A stretch of DNA of 64,000 nucleotides from Scleropages formosus (taxonomy: Eukaryota; Chordata; Actinopteri; Osteoglossiformes; Osteoglossidae): NCBI RefSeq assembly GCF_900964775.1, contig NC_041830.1:9405501-9469500 (forward strand), written 5' to 3'. Position numbers and translations under genes: made by a program. Position 1 is the stretch's first letter, and every line of letters begins with the position of its first letter. The notes below the pieces were generated by a model, which saw nothing but the letters and a program-made list of their open reading frames with translations, searched no databases and was not told where the DNA came from. This document shows, piece after piece, positions 1 through 11,200 of the stretch.

Positions 1-292
1 GGGAGCCGTAAACACAAAGCTAGCGTTTGCCTTTTTAACATTACAAACATTTAAGAGAGTTATTCGTGTTTACGCCGGCGCACCGATGTTTCCGGCACGC
101 GTCGGAGCACGGTAACAGGTTCCGCCTGACTCCACGGAAAAACTTTTATCTCCTGCGTGACACAGCTCACCTTGACCTAAGCTTATGCGTTTCAGATTAT
201 TGCTCAGCTGCAGAGAGCAACCTGGATACAGAGGAGCTTTTCTAAACACCAGCAATGCGGAAACATGTTTTAGGTTAAAATGCAGTAAGGCC

Positions 293-507
293 GGGGGCGC
301 GGGGGCGCGGTGGCGCAGTGGGTTGGACGGGTCCTGCTCTCTGGTGGGTCTGGGGTTCGAGTCCCACTTGGGGTGCCTTGCGAGAGACTGGCATCCCGTC
401 CTGGGTGTCCCCCCCTTTCCTCCAGCCTTGTACCCTGTGTTGCCGGGTTAGGCTCCAGCTCCTCGCAACCCCATATGGGACAAGCGGTTCAGACAGTGTG
501 TGTGTGT
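293..507 (+). mobile_element. tRNA-derived SINE, family A, full length
   Basis: The copy has a tRNA-like head (GGTGGCGCAGTGGGTTGGAC, then GGGTTCGAGTCCC as a B-box), a middle part with TGTTGCCGGGTTAGGCTCC, and an end with GACAAGCGGTTCAGA running into a short GT repeat. It is flanked by a 7-bp direct repeat, TAAGGCC, at 286-292 and 508-514. At least ten more copies lie in the window. It is a fossil-like non-coding insertion; the short open frames in it are chance. Confidence 0.88.
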
Positions 508-514
508 TAAGGCC

Positions 515-1837
515 AAAGTTGGCACCATTTAACATCTAGAGAAGCGTAGCCTCCTTATTCCAGACAAGACTCACATCCACGTTGATGGTCTAGGTATGTA
601 AAGTTAACGTGGCATTCGCAAAAAACGAGATAAACTAGGAAAATTTTTATCGATAACAATTTTCCTAGATAATTCTACAATATGCTGCTCTAGGGTGTTT
701 CGATAAGTGCAAAGAGCTCTTTGTCCCGACAGGAGCGCAGGCTGCTGGAACACGTCACGCAGGCAGTGGGAGAGCCAGGAAACTGGCTATTTTTGTACTC
801 CATCTGCTGAGTGTGCAACACACTGTCTATTACCATCCAAAAAAAAAAAAATAAAAAAAAAATTAAAAAAAATAAAAAGCAACACCCCATTCATGAATTT
901 ACACACAACGATATGTATTTTTTTTTTCGGCCTCACGTGTAAAGTCACTGAGAGTAACAGATTCATTTTTTTCATAACTTGTTTTATAAAGAAAATGTTT
1001 CCCTGCAATTATCTGCTTTGTTCCAAAAACATGAGCGCAAAGGAGCCATTATTTCCTTAACTACCAGTTTGGGTAAAATCAAACGGTGAAGAGCTTTGGC
1101 ATTCTTTTCTCAATATTTCCAGTCTTTTTTATTAAATTGAAGCAGACCCCCCATTATGGGTCTCTATGGCATATGTAAAGCAATTAAAAAAATTTTTTTT
1201 AAAATCCACCTATTCGGTAAATGAGGGTCCACGTACATAATGTTCATTCAAACGGCACAATAACCAACCGTACATTCAGCATATCATAGATGCTTTTGAA
1301 ATCAAAACATTACTCATGTGCCTACACTACAGTTATTCTTAGATGTTTTCTTTAGGAAGGCTATAAATTTACAAATCCAGGATTACTCTCATTCGGACAA
1401 CAGCAATGACCTGAAAACCCATATGGTTTTGTGATGTCTGGAACTTAATTAGCTTACCAAATGTCAAATGTTGGTTCCATAAGTAAGGTAATCAAGGAAA
1501 AATAAATCCTGGCAACATTGTCAATATGGTTATGTTAATATGTCAAACACTTTGCTTTAGACAAGTCAAGACATTTAACAAAAGGTGCATGAAGTCAAAC
1601 CCATAATGCTTTACTCATACTCTATGGAGTGAACCAAAGCCATGAAACGACAGCACCCTCTGTGACATGAATGCTTCATTATGGATGTGTGAAGAAATGC
1701 GCAACTTGGAGTCCCTAGCAGGTAAAGGAAGAGGACCTGGAGAATAATCTCTGGGCAGATTATGATGTACATTCAGGCGACTGCTGTCTGTGACAAGCGG
1801 ATTAACAGTGACTGATAATGAGATGGACATGTGGACT
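515..1837. other. AT-rich intergenic DNA, no gene seen
   Basis: This stretch is A+T rich with several A- or T-runs (for example around 840-880 and 1185-1200). I see no splice-bounded coding exon, no RNA gene and no recognisable element. If the divergent minus-strand gene at 2490 continues leftward, this would be its first intron. Confidence 0.55.
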
Positions 1838-1874
<37 letters not shown>

Positions 1875-2185
1875 GTGGATGGATGGGTGGATGACAGCTG
1901 GATGAAAGATGGAAGCAGGCAAGAGTAGACAGGTGGAGGATGTGTGTGTGAATGTCATACGGACTGAGAAACAAACAGATGAATAAGTATTAAGGATGGA
2001 TGGATGGATGGATGGATGGATGGATGATTGATGAGCAGAGGAACAGACAGATAGCTGGACTGATAGGGCAGATGGGCTGAATGAATGAATGAATGAATGA
2101 ATGAACTGATAGGGCAGATGGACTGACTGACTGAATGAACATTGATTGATGGATGGATGGATGGATGGATGGATGGATGGATGGA
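1838..2185. repeat. GGAT/GAAT tetranucleotide repeat region
   Basis: Three blocks of (GGAT)n lie at about 1838-1896, 1994-2027 and 2147-2184, with a (GAAT)n block at about 2080-2106 and GACT-like runs between them. The minus-strand frame reads as repeated His-Pro-Ser-Ile, which is only the translation of the repeat. Period and sequence show a microsatellite cluster. Confidence 0.92.
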
Positions 2186-2489
2186 CAGGTACATTGCCTT
2201 TGCTGCATTACTTCCCCCCTCTGGTTCTTGACACGTGTTTCAATGTCCTCAGTTACACTGGTGTTTACCATAAACAAAGCAAATGACAGTAACATCACTG
2301 AAACTGATCATGATGTGATGCATTTTTCGAGCTTTTAGAAAAAACAAGGACTCAGGACAGGTCAGGGGCGAGGTTACACCCCGTTTAAAATTTTAGCCGC
2401 TACACAAAGAAAGCAAATAAAGTTATAACTAACTGTAAAGTGTAAACTGACAAAGATATTTTATGGATAAAAATAAAAGGAAGCGGTAC

Positions 2490-2639
2490 CTTTACGACGA
2501 CGTCGTGTTGCTTCGCAGGCTGTCGCTGTCGTCCTTCCTTCGCCGCCGAGCTCGAGGAGACCCGCTCCCTGTCCCGAACACATGATGATGCCCCGACCAC
2601 GGCGCCCTTGTCCCGGAGCTCCTTCTTCACACCGGCCAT
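2490..2639 (-). CDS. Possible first coding exon of a divergent minus-strand gene
   Basis: On the minus strand an ATG in good context (GAGATGG) at 2639 opens 50 codons that end exactly at a good splice donor, AAAG|GTACCG, after 2490, in phase 0. The peptide begins MAGVKKELRDKGAVVG and is rich in Ser, Lys and Arg. I do not recognise it. The exon is head to head with pigw across an array of CRE-like and GC-type motifs, so it looks like the first exon of the gene sharing that promoter. In human the partner at this place is MYO19, but the peptide does not resemble the start of human MYO19 as I recall it. The exon may instead be 5' UTR, or fish-specific sequence. Later exons would lie left of the window or in unrecognised short exons. 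Confidence 0.35.
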
Positions 2640-2789
2640 CTCACTGTGTAGAGCAGAGCTAAACACCCATATCTGTTCCTCGTCGGAAGAAATAAAGTCC
2701 TTCTTCTGAAGGACGGAAAATAACCTCCCCGCACCGCACACTATTCCCGGCTGCTGGAATACATGTGAAATACGAGACCGCTTACCGCG

Positions 2790-3125
2790 GTGACAAATCG
2801 ACACGCCCACGTTGTGACGTCACTCCCAAACGCCCCTGTTTTCAATTTGACAAATCAGAACACGCCGAGCTTTAACGTCACTTAGACACGCCCACATATT
2901 CAGAAGTACTATTCGGACCCTCCTACTGTGTGACTGTATTTAAAAACGCCCTTGTCAGTTTTGCAAATCAGGTGCCTTCTTCTATTCGTAACATCGCTCG
3001 GAAACGCCCCTTATCAGAATGTGACAAATCAGGACTGTCTACTTTACGTCACCAAAAACTGGGCCAATCGTGTACGATCTATTTCTTACGTCATTCGGAA
3101 ACGCCACTGTTTTAACGCGGAAGAG
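2790..3125. promoter_or_regulatory. Divergent promoter made of a degenerate ~57-bp tandem array
   Basis: The interval between the minus-strand exon and pigw repeats a module containing GACAAATCAG (a decayed CCAAT-like box), ACGCCC/CACGCCC and a CRE-like core. CRE-like cores lie at 2815 (perfect TGACGTCA), 2873 (TAACGTCA), about 2929, about 2989, 3044 and 3086 (TTACGTCA), about 55-60 bp apart except for the last step (42 bp). GACAAATC occurs at 2792, 2849 and 3023, with TGCAAATCAGG at 2962; one intact CCAAT lies at 3064. The DNA just outside is AT-rich and lacks these words. It most likely drives both flanking genes; activity is inferred. Confidence 0.6.
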
Positions 3126-3533
3126 CGCTTGAAAAATTTGCTAGGATTAGCGTGCGGTTTCTTTTTTTTTGTGTGAGAAATATAAAACAACTGATGAAAT
3201 TGTTATTTGAAATAAAAGTGCAGCTGTGCACTTCTGAATGTAGATAATTTGTATTAATGTCATAATAGCAACATTTTTACAGGGGACAGAACTAGCCTTA
3301 ATGTCGCAAAATTCAGCGTCTTCCTGCTGCAAATTACACTTACGGTAAATTGACTTGTGAAAATTGTATTTGTTTCTGTGTAGAACTCAGATTATAATTT
3401 TGTTACTATTGTTAACTGAGAAGGTTTGAATGTGTACTTAAATCGCAAGTCACCTAACGTTTTCTTTACAAGACGCTTTAGTAATAGGTAGGTTGACTTT
3501 TATTCACATGATAAAGCGTTTGAATCATCATGC

Positions 3534-3550
3534 TTTTTTTTTTTTTTTTT
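3534..3550 (+). repeat. T-run in the pigw 5' leader intron
   Basis: A homopolymer T tract lies in the presumed 5'-UTR intron about 270 bp before the pigw acceptor. The rest of 3130-3815 is AT-rich with nothing else recognisable. The noncoding first exon of pigw should lie near 3100-3180, but I cannot fix its donor. Confidence 0.7.
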
Positions 3551-3823
3551 GTTAAATTCCAGGCTTCCCTTTCCGGCTTCCGTCCTGAGGTTTCTGGGTA
3601 ACTAGGACCAAGTTACCTAGGTACTTTTATATAGCCATACTTTGGATAGTTTTTTTTGGTTATTCTTTACATTTTCTTATTGTTTATTTATTAAATGGTT
3701 TCAAATGGTAACCTCTGTTGTACCTTATTAGTTATGACTGACTTGAAGTAAATTTTGCCAGTGCCAGTTGTCTTTTTTACTGTAGAAAATTCATTCCTTT
3801 TTTATTCTCTCGTCAGGAACGAA

Positions 3824-5320
3824 ATGTCTCAGAGGGAACTTAAAGAGGCATTTGTCAGCAACCTGAATGGGACCAGCCTGGCTGAGATCTCACTGGGATC
3901 TGTGCTTGCTCCACTGTGTCTCATCAGCAGAGGACTGCTTTTGATTGTGTATCACCTCAACAAAGGGGTTCTTCCGCTTTCTGGGAATCTGCACCTTCTT
4001 ATGGACTTTGCCGTTCTGATTCTGCCCCTTGTCCTGTCGTGCACAATACTGAGTGATGTCCTCCTCCTCGTCATTATGAGCCTGGCAGCAATTAATGCCA
4101 GTTTAGTGTTCTATGTTTACTACAACAAAAAGCAGAATGCTCGCACACCCTTCTGTGATGTCATGAAGAATTTCTTGCAAGTCAAGTTGAAGGCCCATCC
4201 CATCCCTTTTGTGACTTCCTTCCGAGTTCTCGTCAATGTGAAAACTGCTATTAGTATTCTTGCGGTGGACTTCAGCGTGTTTCCCAGACGTTACGCAAAA
4301 ACCGAAACCTACGGCACAGGGGTCATGGATTTTGGCGTGGGAGCCTACATTTTTGCAAATTCTCTGGTTTGTCCAGAAGCACGGGGAAAGGATGCACGGA
4401 CGTCTAATTTCGGCTACGTGTTCAAGCAAGCGTCATCTGTTTGGCCTTTGTTTTTGCTTGGAATGGCAAGGTTGATCAGTGTCAAAGCAACAGGTTACCA
4501 TGAGCATGTCTCAGAGTATGGAGTGCACTGGAATTTCTTTTTTACACTGGCTATAGTCCGAGTGGTCGCCTCTGTGTTTCTGGCTATATTCCCAGTAAAC
4601 AAGTCATGGATCTTGGCAGTTATTATTGGCGGACTTTATCAGTTCACTCTTGAAACAACTGAACTGAAGTCATTCATTATTCAAGAAAGTGACAGAACTG
4701 TTGGATTCTTACATGCCAACAAAGAGGGTGTATTTTCAGTTATAGGTTACATAGCTATTTATATGGCTGGAGTTCAGGTGGGCCTTTATGTGATGCAAAT
4801 AAGAACAGTGGTTAGAGACTGGATCGGAGTGACATGTAACCTTCTTCTAGCAAGTTTTATTTTATTTGCAACGCTGTATGTTTGTCAAACCTTTGTAGAA
4901 CCGGTCTCTCGCAGGATGGCGAATCTTTCATTCTGTGTTTGGACCATAGCCCAGTCTCTGTTTTTCCTTTCCTGTATGAGCATTGCTGATCTTACAGTTG
5001 CTTTTTCCAAAAAGGTATCAAATTGTGCGCTGGTACCCTCCTCGTGGAACCCAGAGATCTCTGCCAATTCTCAAAACTTAGCCAATGACAGAAAAGTGAA
5101 GAAGGAAACTGGGGGACTTTGTCTCATTCAAGCTGTGAACAGAAATCAGCTATTATTTTTCATGTTGGCAAATGTTGTGACGGGTGTGACCAATGTACTA
5201 GTAAATACAGTCAGTAGCAGTGATTTAGTGTCAGTTTGTGTACTTATTTTATACATGTTTGTAAATTGTTGTATCATATATATTTTACACCGTAGAGAAA
5301 TTTCTGTGAAGTTCTGGTAA
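3824..5320 (+). CDS. pigw: GPI inositol acyltransferase PIG-W (GWT1 family)
   Basis: A single-exon CDS of 498 codons. PIG-W acylates the inositol of glucosaminyl-phosphatidylinositol in the ER, an early step of GPI-anchor synthesis. The protein opens MSQRELKEAFVSNLNGT, matching the vertebrate PIGW start, and carries the family signature FPRRYAKTETYGTGVMDFG near residues 153-171. About a dozen hydrophobic spans fit a multi-pass ER protein, and the length is close to human PIGW (504 aa as I recall). The open frame runs upstream to 3755, but a splice acceptor (TTATTCTCTCGTCAG) ends at 3815 and the first ATG after it is 3824, so the start is firm; the 5' UTR is spliced and the coding part uninterrupted, as in mammals. 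AATAAA lies 70 bp past the stop. No damage is seen. ggnbp2 follows on the same strand. Confidence 0.96.
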   Translation: MSQRELKEAFVSNLNGTSLAEISLGSVLAPLCLISRGLLLIVYHLNKGVLPLSGNLHLLMDFAVLILPLVLSCTILSDVLLLVIMSLAAINASLVFYVYYNKKQNARTPFCDVMKNFLQVKLKAHPIPFVTSFRVLVNVKTAISILAVDFSVFPRRYAKTETYGTGVMDFGVGAYIFANSLVCPEARGKDARTSNFGYVFKQASSVWPLFLLGMARLISVKATGYHEHVSEYGVHWNFFFTLAIVRVVASVFLAIFPVNKSWILAVIIGGLYQFTLETTELKSFIIQESDRTVGFLHANKEGVFSVIGYIAIYMAGVQVGLYVMQIRTVVRDWIGVTCNLLLASFILFATLYVCQTFVEPVSRRMANLSFCVWTIAQSLFFLSCMSIADLTVAFSKKVSNCALVPSSWNPEISANSQNLANDRKVKKETGGLCLIQAVNRNQLLFFMLANVVTGVTNVLVNTVSSSDLVSVCVLILYMFVNCCIIYILHRREISVKFW

Positions 5321-5391
5321 CACTATAATAATGCAATGAGAAGTGTGCAAATGATGTGAGTCTAAATAATTTTCAACCGCATGGGTCATGT

Positions 5392-5397
5392 AATAAA
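5392..5397 (+). promoter_or_regulatory. pigw: pigw polyadenylation signal
   Basis: A canonical AATAAA lies about 70 bp after the pigw stop, and a GT-rich stretch (GTGTACTGTGTTC) follows. This gives a very short 3' UTR. Confidence 0.7.
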
Positions 5398-6957
5398 CAA
5401 TTCTGTTTCCAGTGTACTGTGTTCATTATTTTTAATGAAACTTTGAGTTCAGTTGTCTGGTGTATTGGTTGACACCAGCTTCTCAAATTACAAACCTAAT
5501 TGGGACCAGAAGTCTGTTCTGAACTTGATTTACTGAAAATAAAAAAAGTAATTTTCACAATGTCCTAATCAATCCCAACAATTGTTTCATCTCATAAGCA
5601 TGTGTAATGTTTTTCAGTTTAAACTTTATCATCTGCACATAATTCAGATTAAATTGATTGATTTAGGGATTAGGTTTTGTAAAAGTCCCAGACAATGCTA
5701 TAATATATAAAAATACTTCCAAGATTTTACTTAAACATTATTTAACTCAAGTTGCATTCAAACTAGTTGCATTCAGACAACTGAACTGAAGACTTTGTCA
5801 TTGTACTGCTGTGCAATACAATGATTTCTTCAAATTTAATAGACTAAGATGGCTCAAAATAAAAATGTCTTGCCTTTACAAGCTCATCAAATGCAGATTG
5901 TTGAGAATTTTCTCCCTTAAATATGGGACACAACAGGAGCTCGAACGATGGATGTGAGTTGACTCATCAGTCCCAAACTTCTGTTCTGTGGACATTTTGT
6001 AAAACATATAAGAAAATACAGTAAAAAATGCATCTGAATAATATGAATATTTGTAATAGGGATACACTTGTGTTCAACATTTTATTGAATATGGAAAAAG
6101 CTAAACAGGGGTTCAATACAAGGAACTGCAATAAAATGCCTGTTTAAGGAAGGTGCTTCACCTGACTTTTTCTGGTAATACATCAAGTTAAAATTGTATT
6201 TTACTTTTGATAAAACAGTCATGTGAGTAAGAAAATCATTAATTGTCTTCTCTTGTTGAAATCTGTTCTTTTCTCTCTCACGGTCTTGGCTCCAGCAGGA
6301 ACATTTCTTTCGATAGAAGTATCAGCAAAGTAATACAATAATTACAAAAAGCATTTTCATTGGAAAAAATAATAATGACAAATTCAACACCTTTAGACAA
6401 AACGAAAAAAAGTATTTATAGCCTGATGGAAGTATATATATAGAAAAGCGTATGCTAAGTGAATAAATGCAATATAGTTTATACAAATATGTAATACATA
6501 ATTTTATGTAACAATCATAAGGAACCTAGGCTTTGTGTTTAAAAAAAAAACTATTTTTGAAACAGCAACGTCAAAAAAAAAAACTAAATTAAGTATGAAA
6601 TCAGCACTTAAGACAATCATCTTACTTAAAAAAAATCTCACACTTAATTTTTATGGGTTTGACAGCAGTTTAACAAATTGTAAAAAAATGTAACAGTAAA
6701 TATTTGCTCAGTATTTATACATTAGCATAGACTACAGCTTTTATAACACTTTTTAAATATCACTTGCCGTAAAGGTGTGTTTAATTTCTTAAAAATCTGA
6801 AAATATCGAATGCTGGGATTTAAGCGTATTCTTGCTTATTATCCAGTGTTATTCATATCCCAGAGCGGAAGTAAAGCGCAGTAAATCACTGTACGGCCTA
6901 ATGAGTGAAAAGCAGCCGCCAGCCCTGTCGCACGCGCCCGTTTGAATTTCCCACCCT
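5398..6957. other. AT-rich spacer between pigw and ggnbp2
   Basis: The stretch is strongly A+T rich, with many A-runs (for example 6541-6550). No exon, RNA gene or clear repeat is visible; the small open frames have no coding character. Confidence 0.6.
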
Positions 6958-6966
6958 TCGCACGCA

Positions 6967-7181
6967 CACACACACACACACATTTTCAGAACCGCTTGTC
7001 CCTTACGGGGTCACGGGGAACCGGAGCCTACCCGGCAACACAGGGCGTAAGGCCAGAGGGGGAAGGGGACACACCCAGGACGGGACGCCAGTCCGTCACA
7101 AGGCACCCCAAGCGGGACTCGAACCCCAGACCCACCGGAGAGTAGGACTGCGGTCCAACCCACTGCGCCACCGCACCCCCA
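6967..7181 (-). mobile_element. SINE family A, full length
   Basis: A complete minus-strand copy: CA run, then the complement of the tail (GAACCGCTTGTCCCTTACGG), ending in the complement of the tRNA-like head (CCACTGCGCCACCGCACCCC). It is bounded by a 9-bp target-site duplication, TCGCACGCA, at 6958-6966 and 7182-7190. Confidence 0.92.
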
Positions 7182-7619
7182 TCGCACGCATCCACTTTTA
7201 TTCCACGTTCACGGAGCCGGATCTACTTTTTCCTGAAACGTCTCTGCGGTGAAAGGTCATGCGGAAATCCCTCCACCTTGGCTGCTGGCAGATCCTGATT
7301 GTCATTTGTTTCATGTAAAAGGCGACAGTCTAAATTTGCAGTGCTTCGCTTGCTTTGAATTATAACACCACGATTTTTCATTAACCGACCTTCGTTTTTT
7401 CCGTCGGGTTAAAAACAATAAACCTTGTTTGATCGGATAATCGGTGAGCTGCGTGCTTCGGCGAGTTCGTCGCGGCGGAACACGGAGAGTTGTCACCGTC
7501 CATACTTGAAGGTTCGGTTTCTTCTTCTCGTTTCTGAAACTCCGCGAGAAAAAAAAACAAAACGTCGGGCCGAACTCGGACCATTGCTGTTATTTTTGCT
7601 TTCAGTCTAAGGTAGTGCT

Positions 7620-8251
7620 TTTAATAACTTCTCACTGTCATTTGCATCCACAGTAGGTAAACCCGAGCTCTGTCATGAAGCGAAGGAGGAGCCGGGAGAC
7701 GGTTGAGCTAATTCGGTGTTTCTCTGTGTGTTCTGTGGCTTAACTTAAGTTGTGTCGAGTGAGTGTGACTTGAGTTGACAAGTCAGTCGTGTGTGGAGGA
7801 GTCCGCGTTCTCTGTTCTCCGAGCGATAATTCCTTTGAGTTTTCCATCCATGCGTTGACGAAAAGTGGCAATGAATGCGATGTGAGCGCACTTCCAGGGC
7901 TGCGGGCTCTGTCGTGTGCGTGTGCGCGCGCGCCCTGCATCTCTGCCTCCTAAGTGGCCCCTGCCTGGCACTTGCAGCTCTGCGGGGCTGCTTTTCTGAC
8001 TTTCATTTCTGTCACGGAGAACTGCCGTAAAAAGTGTTGTGCAAGCCGCTGCTAACGCGCTAGCTACGTACGCGGCGAGGTGTCCCGTAGCAGGAGCCGC
8101 GCGGGCATCACTGGAAGTTAGTTGTTCTTCCAGTCGCGTTAGCGCTCGGTTGAACAATGACAATGTCGCGCGAACACTGACACTCTCCTGGGGGGCCGAC
8201 TTGTCGTCCTCTCCGTTCGTTGTCCAGCAGGTACTCGGTTGAGGGAGCACC
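7620..8251 (+). promoter_or_regulatory. ggnbp2: ggnbp2 CpG-rich promoter and 5' leader
   Basis: Base composition changes from AT-rich to GC- and CpG-rich from about 7440 and stays so past the first coding exon to about 8700, the usual look of a housekeeping CpG-island promoter. No TATA box is evident. The ATG at 8252 has an excellent context (CACCATGG). I cannot place the transcription start or tell whether a leader intron ends near CCAGCAG at 8230. Confidence 0.55.
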
Positions 8252-11200
8252 ATGGCCCGCCTGGTCGCTGTGTGCCGGGACGGGGACGAGGATTTCCCCT
8301 TCCTCTCCAGGCAGATCCCGCTGTACATCGACGACGCGCTTACGGTGAGTCGCGGGGGACGTGCGCCGGGAAGCCGGGTAGGGGCCGCCGAACCCGGGCC
8401 GGGGAAGCGCAGTAGGCCGCGGAGCCGCTAGGCTAGCCGCTGTGACAGCTGAGTAGGCTAGGCCGGATCATGGCGACGCGTGCGAGAACGCCGGTGTCCA
8501 GGAGAAGGAACTAAGTCTTAGTTTACGGAGAGTCGAGACCCCGCAGACAAGCTGTGTGTATGTGCTGATACCGCAGTGACCGCGATCCTCCACCGCGGAG
8601 CCTCGTCATCCGGCAGACACACACACAGGGCGGTGGTTAGCAGCCAGCGCTAACACACCGTGTGCGCCGCCGTCTTGCCGGCCCTCAGCGGCTCCTCCGA
8701 ATGCTAGTAGCTGCACTTAGCTGCGGCCCCCCAACACTGGTGCTGCAGACCACCCAAAATAATGCTTTTTTTCTTTTTCTGTGTTTGGTGGCTTGCAGGC
8801 CTGAGCAGTATTCCTGATGACCCTCTCTGACATTCATGTGCACATCATCATGTCATGTCATTCATTGTCATCATGATGTAGATGGAGAAACTGCTGCTTC
8901 TGCTGCATGATATCATGATGTTCTTTGAAAATAGCAATATAATTAATCCTTGTGAAAGGAGCTGGTTCCTCTACTGTTACATTGATTCTAATTGTGTAAC
9001 CTTGCAGCGACTGAAGCATCTGTCATTAGGGGTAGCAGGTAGTGTGGTGTTAATCTGAGGGCTCCAATGCCACCTCCTGCTGCAGTACCCTTGATCAAGG
9101 TATTTACCCTGAATAGGCACAGTAAGAGTATCTTGCCGTGTGGGTGACTGCTTTGTGGTTTGCTGTGTCACAAAGTTTCAGATTTATTTACAGTGTTGAA
9201 TCTTTGACATAATGTGCAAGATTATTAATTCTAGCAGGTAAATGTGTTTGGAGAATTACTTGGCATAGAAAGGTATGTAGGTATTTAAAATATAAATTGA
9301 TGTTTGAAAACTCATGAAGGTTCATCAGTCATTTAAATGAGAAGTGTTAGCAGTTCTTTTTCCAAAGAAACAAGGGTGCAGAATCACTGACTTGTAACCA
9401 TCTACTGGAAGCATTAAGGAAGCATTCCTCCTTTGTACCTTGAGAACTAGATAAGTTTCAAGGTTGAACTAGTGTGAATGGTGTAGTACAATATTGTATA
9501 TGTTACATGAACAATAGCTGTCTTGCCTTACCATGCCTGTGAGACACGTACTAAATAAACAATATTACGTGCACTCTAAGTAATCGAGTCTTATTACATC
9601 TAAGTTTTCCATTACGACTTGCATATCGTCATTGTTGCTGCTGCTTTTGAGTTATGACTTCAGTTGTCAGCTAAGATGCTGTGTTTGTTTTGTTGCTAAG
9701 CCAAAAACGTTGACATGACTCTAGTTTAGCTCATTGACACAGCAAGACTGTTTGGAAGCAATGCTACATGTATTTATACAGTATTATGTACAGTATCACG
9801 TTTAAGTGCTTCCTGCAGGACCTCTGTGGAGACGTGAAGCAGAAGCATTCATGTTACAGGCAATGTTCTTAATCACTCCATAACCTGTGCTTGTTGAATT
9901 AACTGGACCATGATGATTTACACCATTCAGGTTTGCACAGTGTGTGACAATTTTGTTTCCTTGTGCAATAAACATATACTGATGTCGAAACAATTGTTTT
10001 CACAGTATACATTTATCCTTTTCAGATGGTGATGGAATTTTCTGATAACATGCTGAACCTTGAAAGTCATCAGATAAACAGTTTGCAGATGAAGCAATTC
10101 ATTCAGGTAAGTATGAATTTGCATTTTGCAAACATTTATTGGGCAGTTTGCATTCATTTGTCACATGTTCCATATTCAGTTGTTTCAGATTTTATTGCTG
10201 ATATGTCCTGTGTTGAGATGTTAAATTTTTTCTTTGAGTGAATGAGGAAAATGGTGTCTAGGTGTAAAAACAGATTGGATTATTTTTCTGTGATGTGTAA
10301 ACATTTGTAAGTAAATTTCAAAAAGTAATTGCTGCACCAATATAACAGTTGTGTTTATTCCACTTGGGATAACCGTACTGTTTAATTAAGACAGGATCAC
10401 ATAAGGCAGGGTACACCCTGAACGGAATAACAGTCCATCTCAGTGCAATCACGCACACTTATTCACTCATATATGCACGCAATAGACAACATAGGGTTAC
10501 CAGTTTGTTTGAAACATATGAGAAACACCCAAAGAAACTTTTGGAAATAAAAACCTATATTTTAACTTCTTGCTGAAGTACCTGTGATTTGGAGCACAAA
10601 CTTTCAGTGGTATGAACTTTCAAATAGGACAGCGCAAGATCCCCAGTTGTTAAATTTCCATGTACTAATCTTATACATTAGACACAGCAAAAGTAATGTG
10701 GGAAACCCATGATGTCTTTTCTGCTAGGACCATGGCATGCTGAAACAGCACGACCTCAACATTGCCATGATGGTGACTTCACGGGAGGTGTTCAGCGCAC
10801 TGTCACAGATGGTGCCATGCGTGGGCTGCCGACGAAGTGTTGAGCGTCTCTTCTCCCAGCTTGTGGAGTCAGGAAACCCAGCTCTGGAGCCACTGGTTGT
10901 TGGCTCATCTGGAGAGCTGTCAGTCACAAGGACCTGCATGGCAGATGCCAAGAAGCTCTACACACTCTTCTATGTCCATGGGTCAGAACTTGTTCTTGTT
11001 CACAGCTGTACACACATTATGAAGTTGGTCATACAATAATCCTGGGATAAACTTGGCTAAGGGTGCTCAGGACCAACTCTGGGTAATGCAGAATCTCAGC
11101 TTTAGTTTTACCATAGAAATTATTTGGGTAATCGGTTACTTCTTGTGGTTCATGTGTACTATATGCAACATAAAATCCTGCTCAGTCTCGGTCCTTAAAG

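Noticed and set aside
293-507. A functional tRNA gene at the head of the family A elements
   Set aside because: A- and B-box-like words are present, but the head continues into a SINE body with a GT tail and recurs many times with duplications; it does not fold as a free tRNA with a terminator.
1615-2298. Minus-strand frames with repeated His-Pro-Ser-Ile peptides
   Set aside because: They are translations of the GGAT microsatellite in three frames; no start context, splice site or conserved flanks.
4103-4429. Antisense frame inside pigw
   Set aside because: Shadow of the pigw coding sequence; all conservation belongs to the plus strand.
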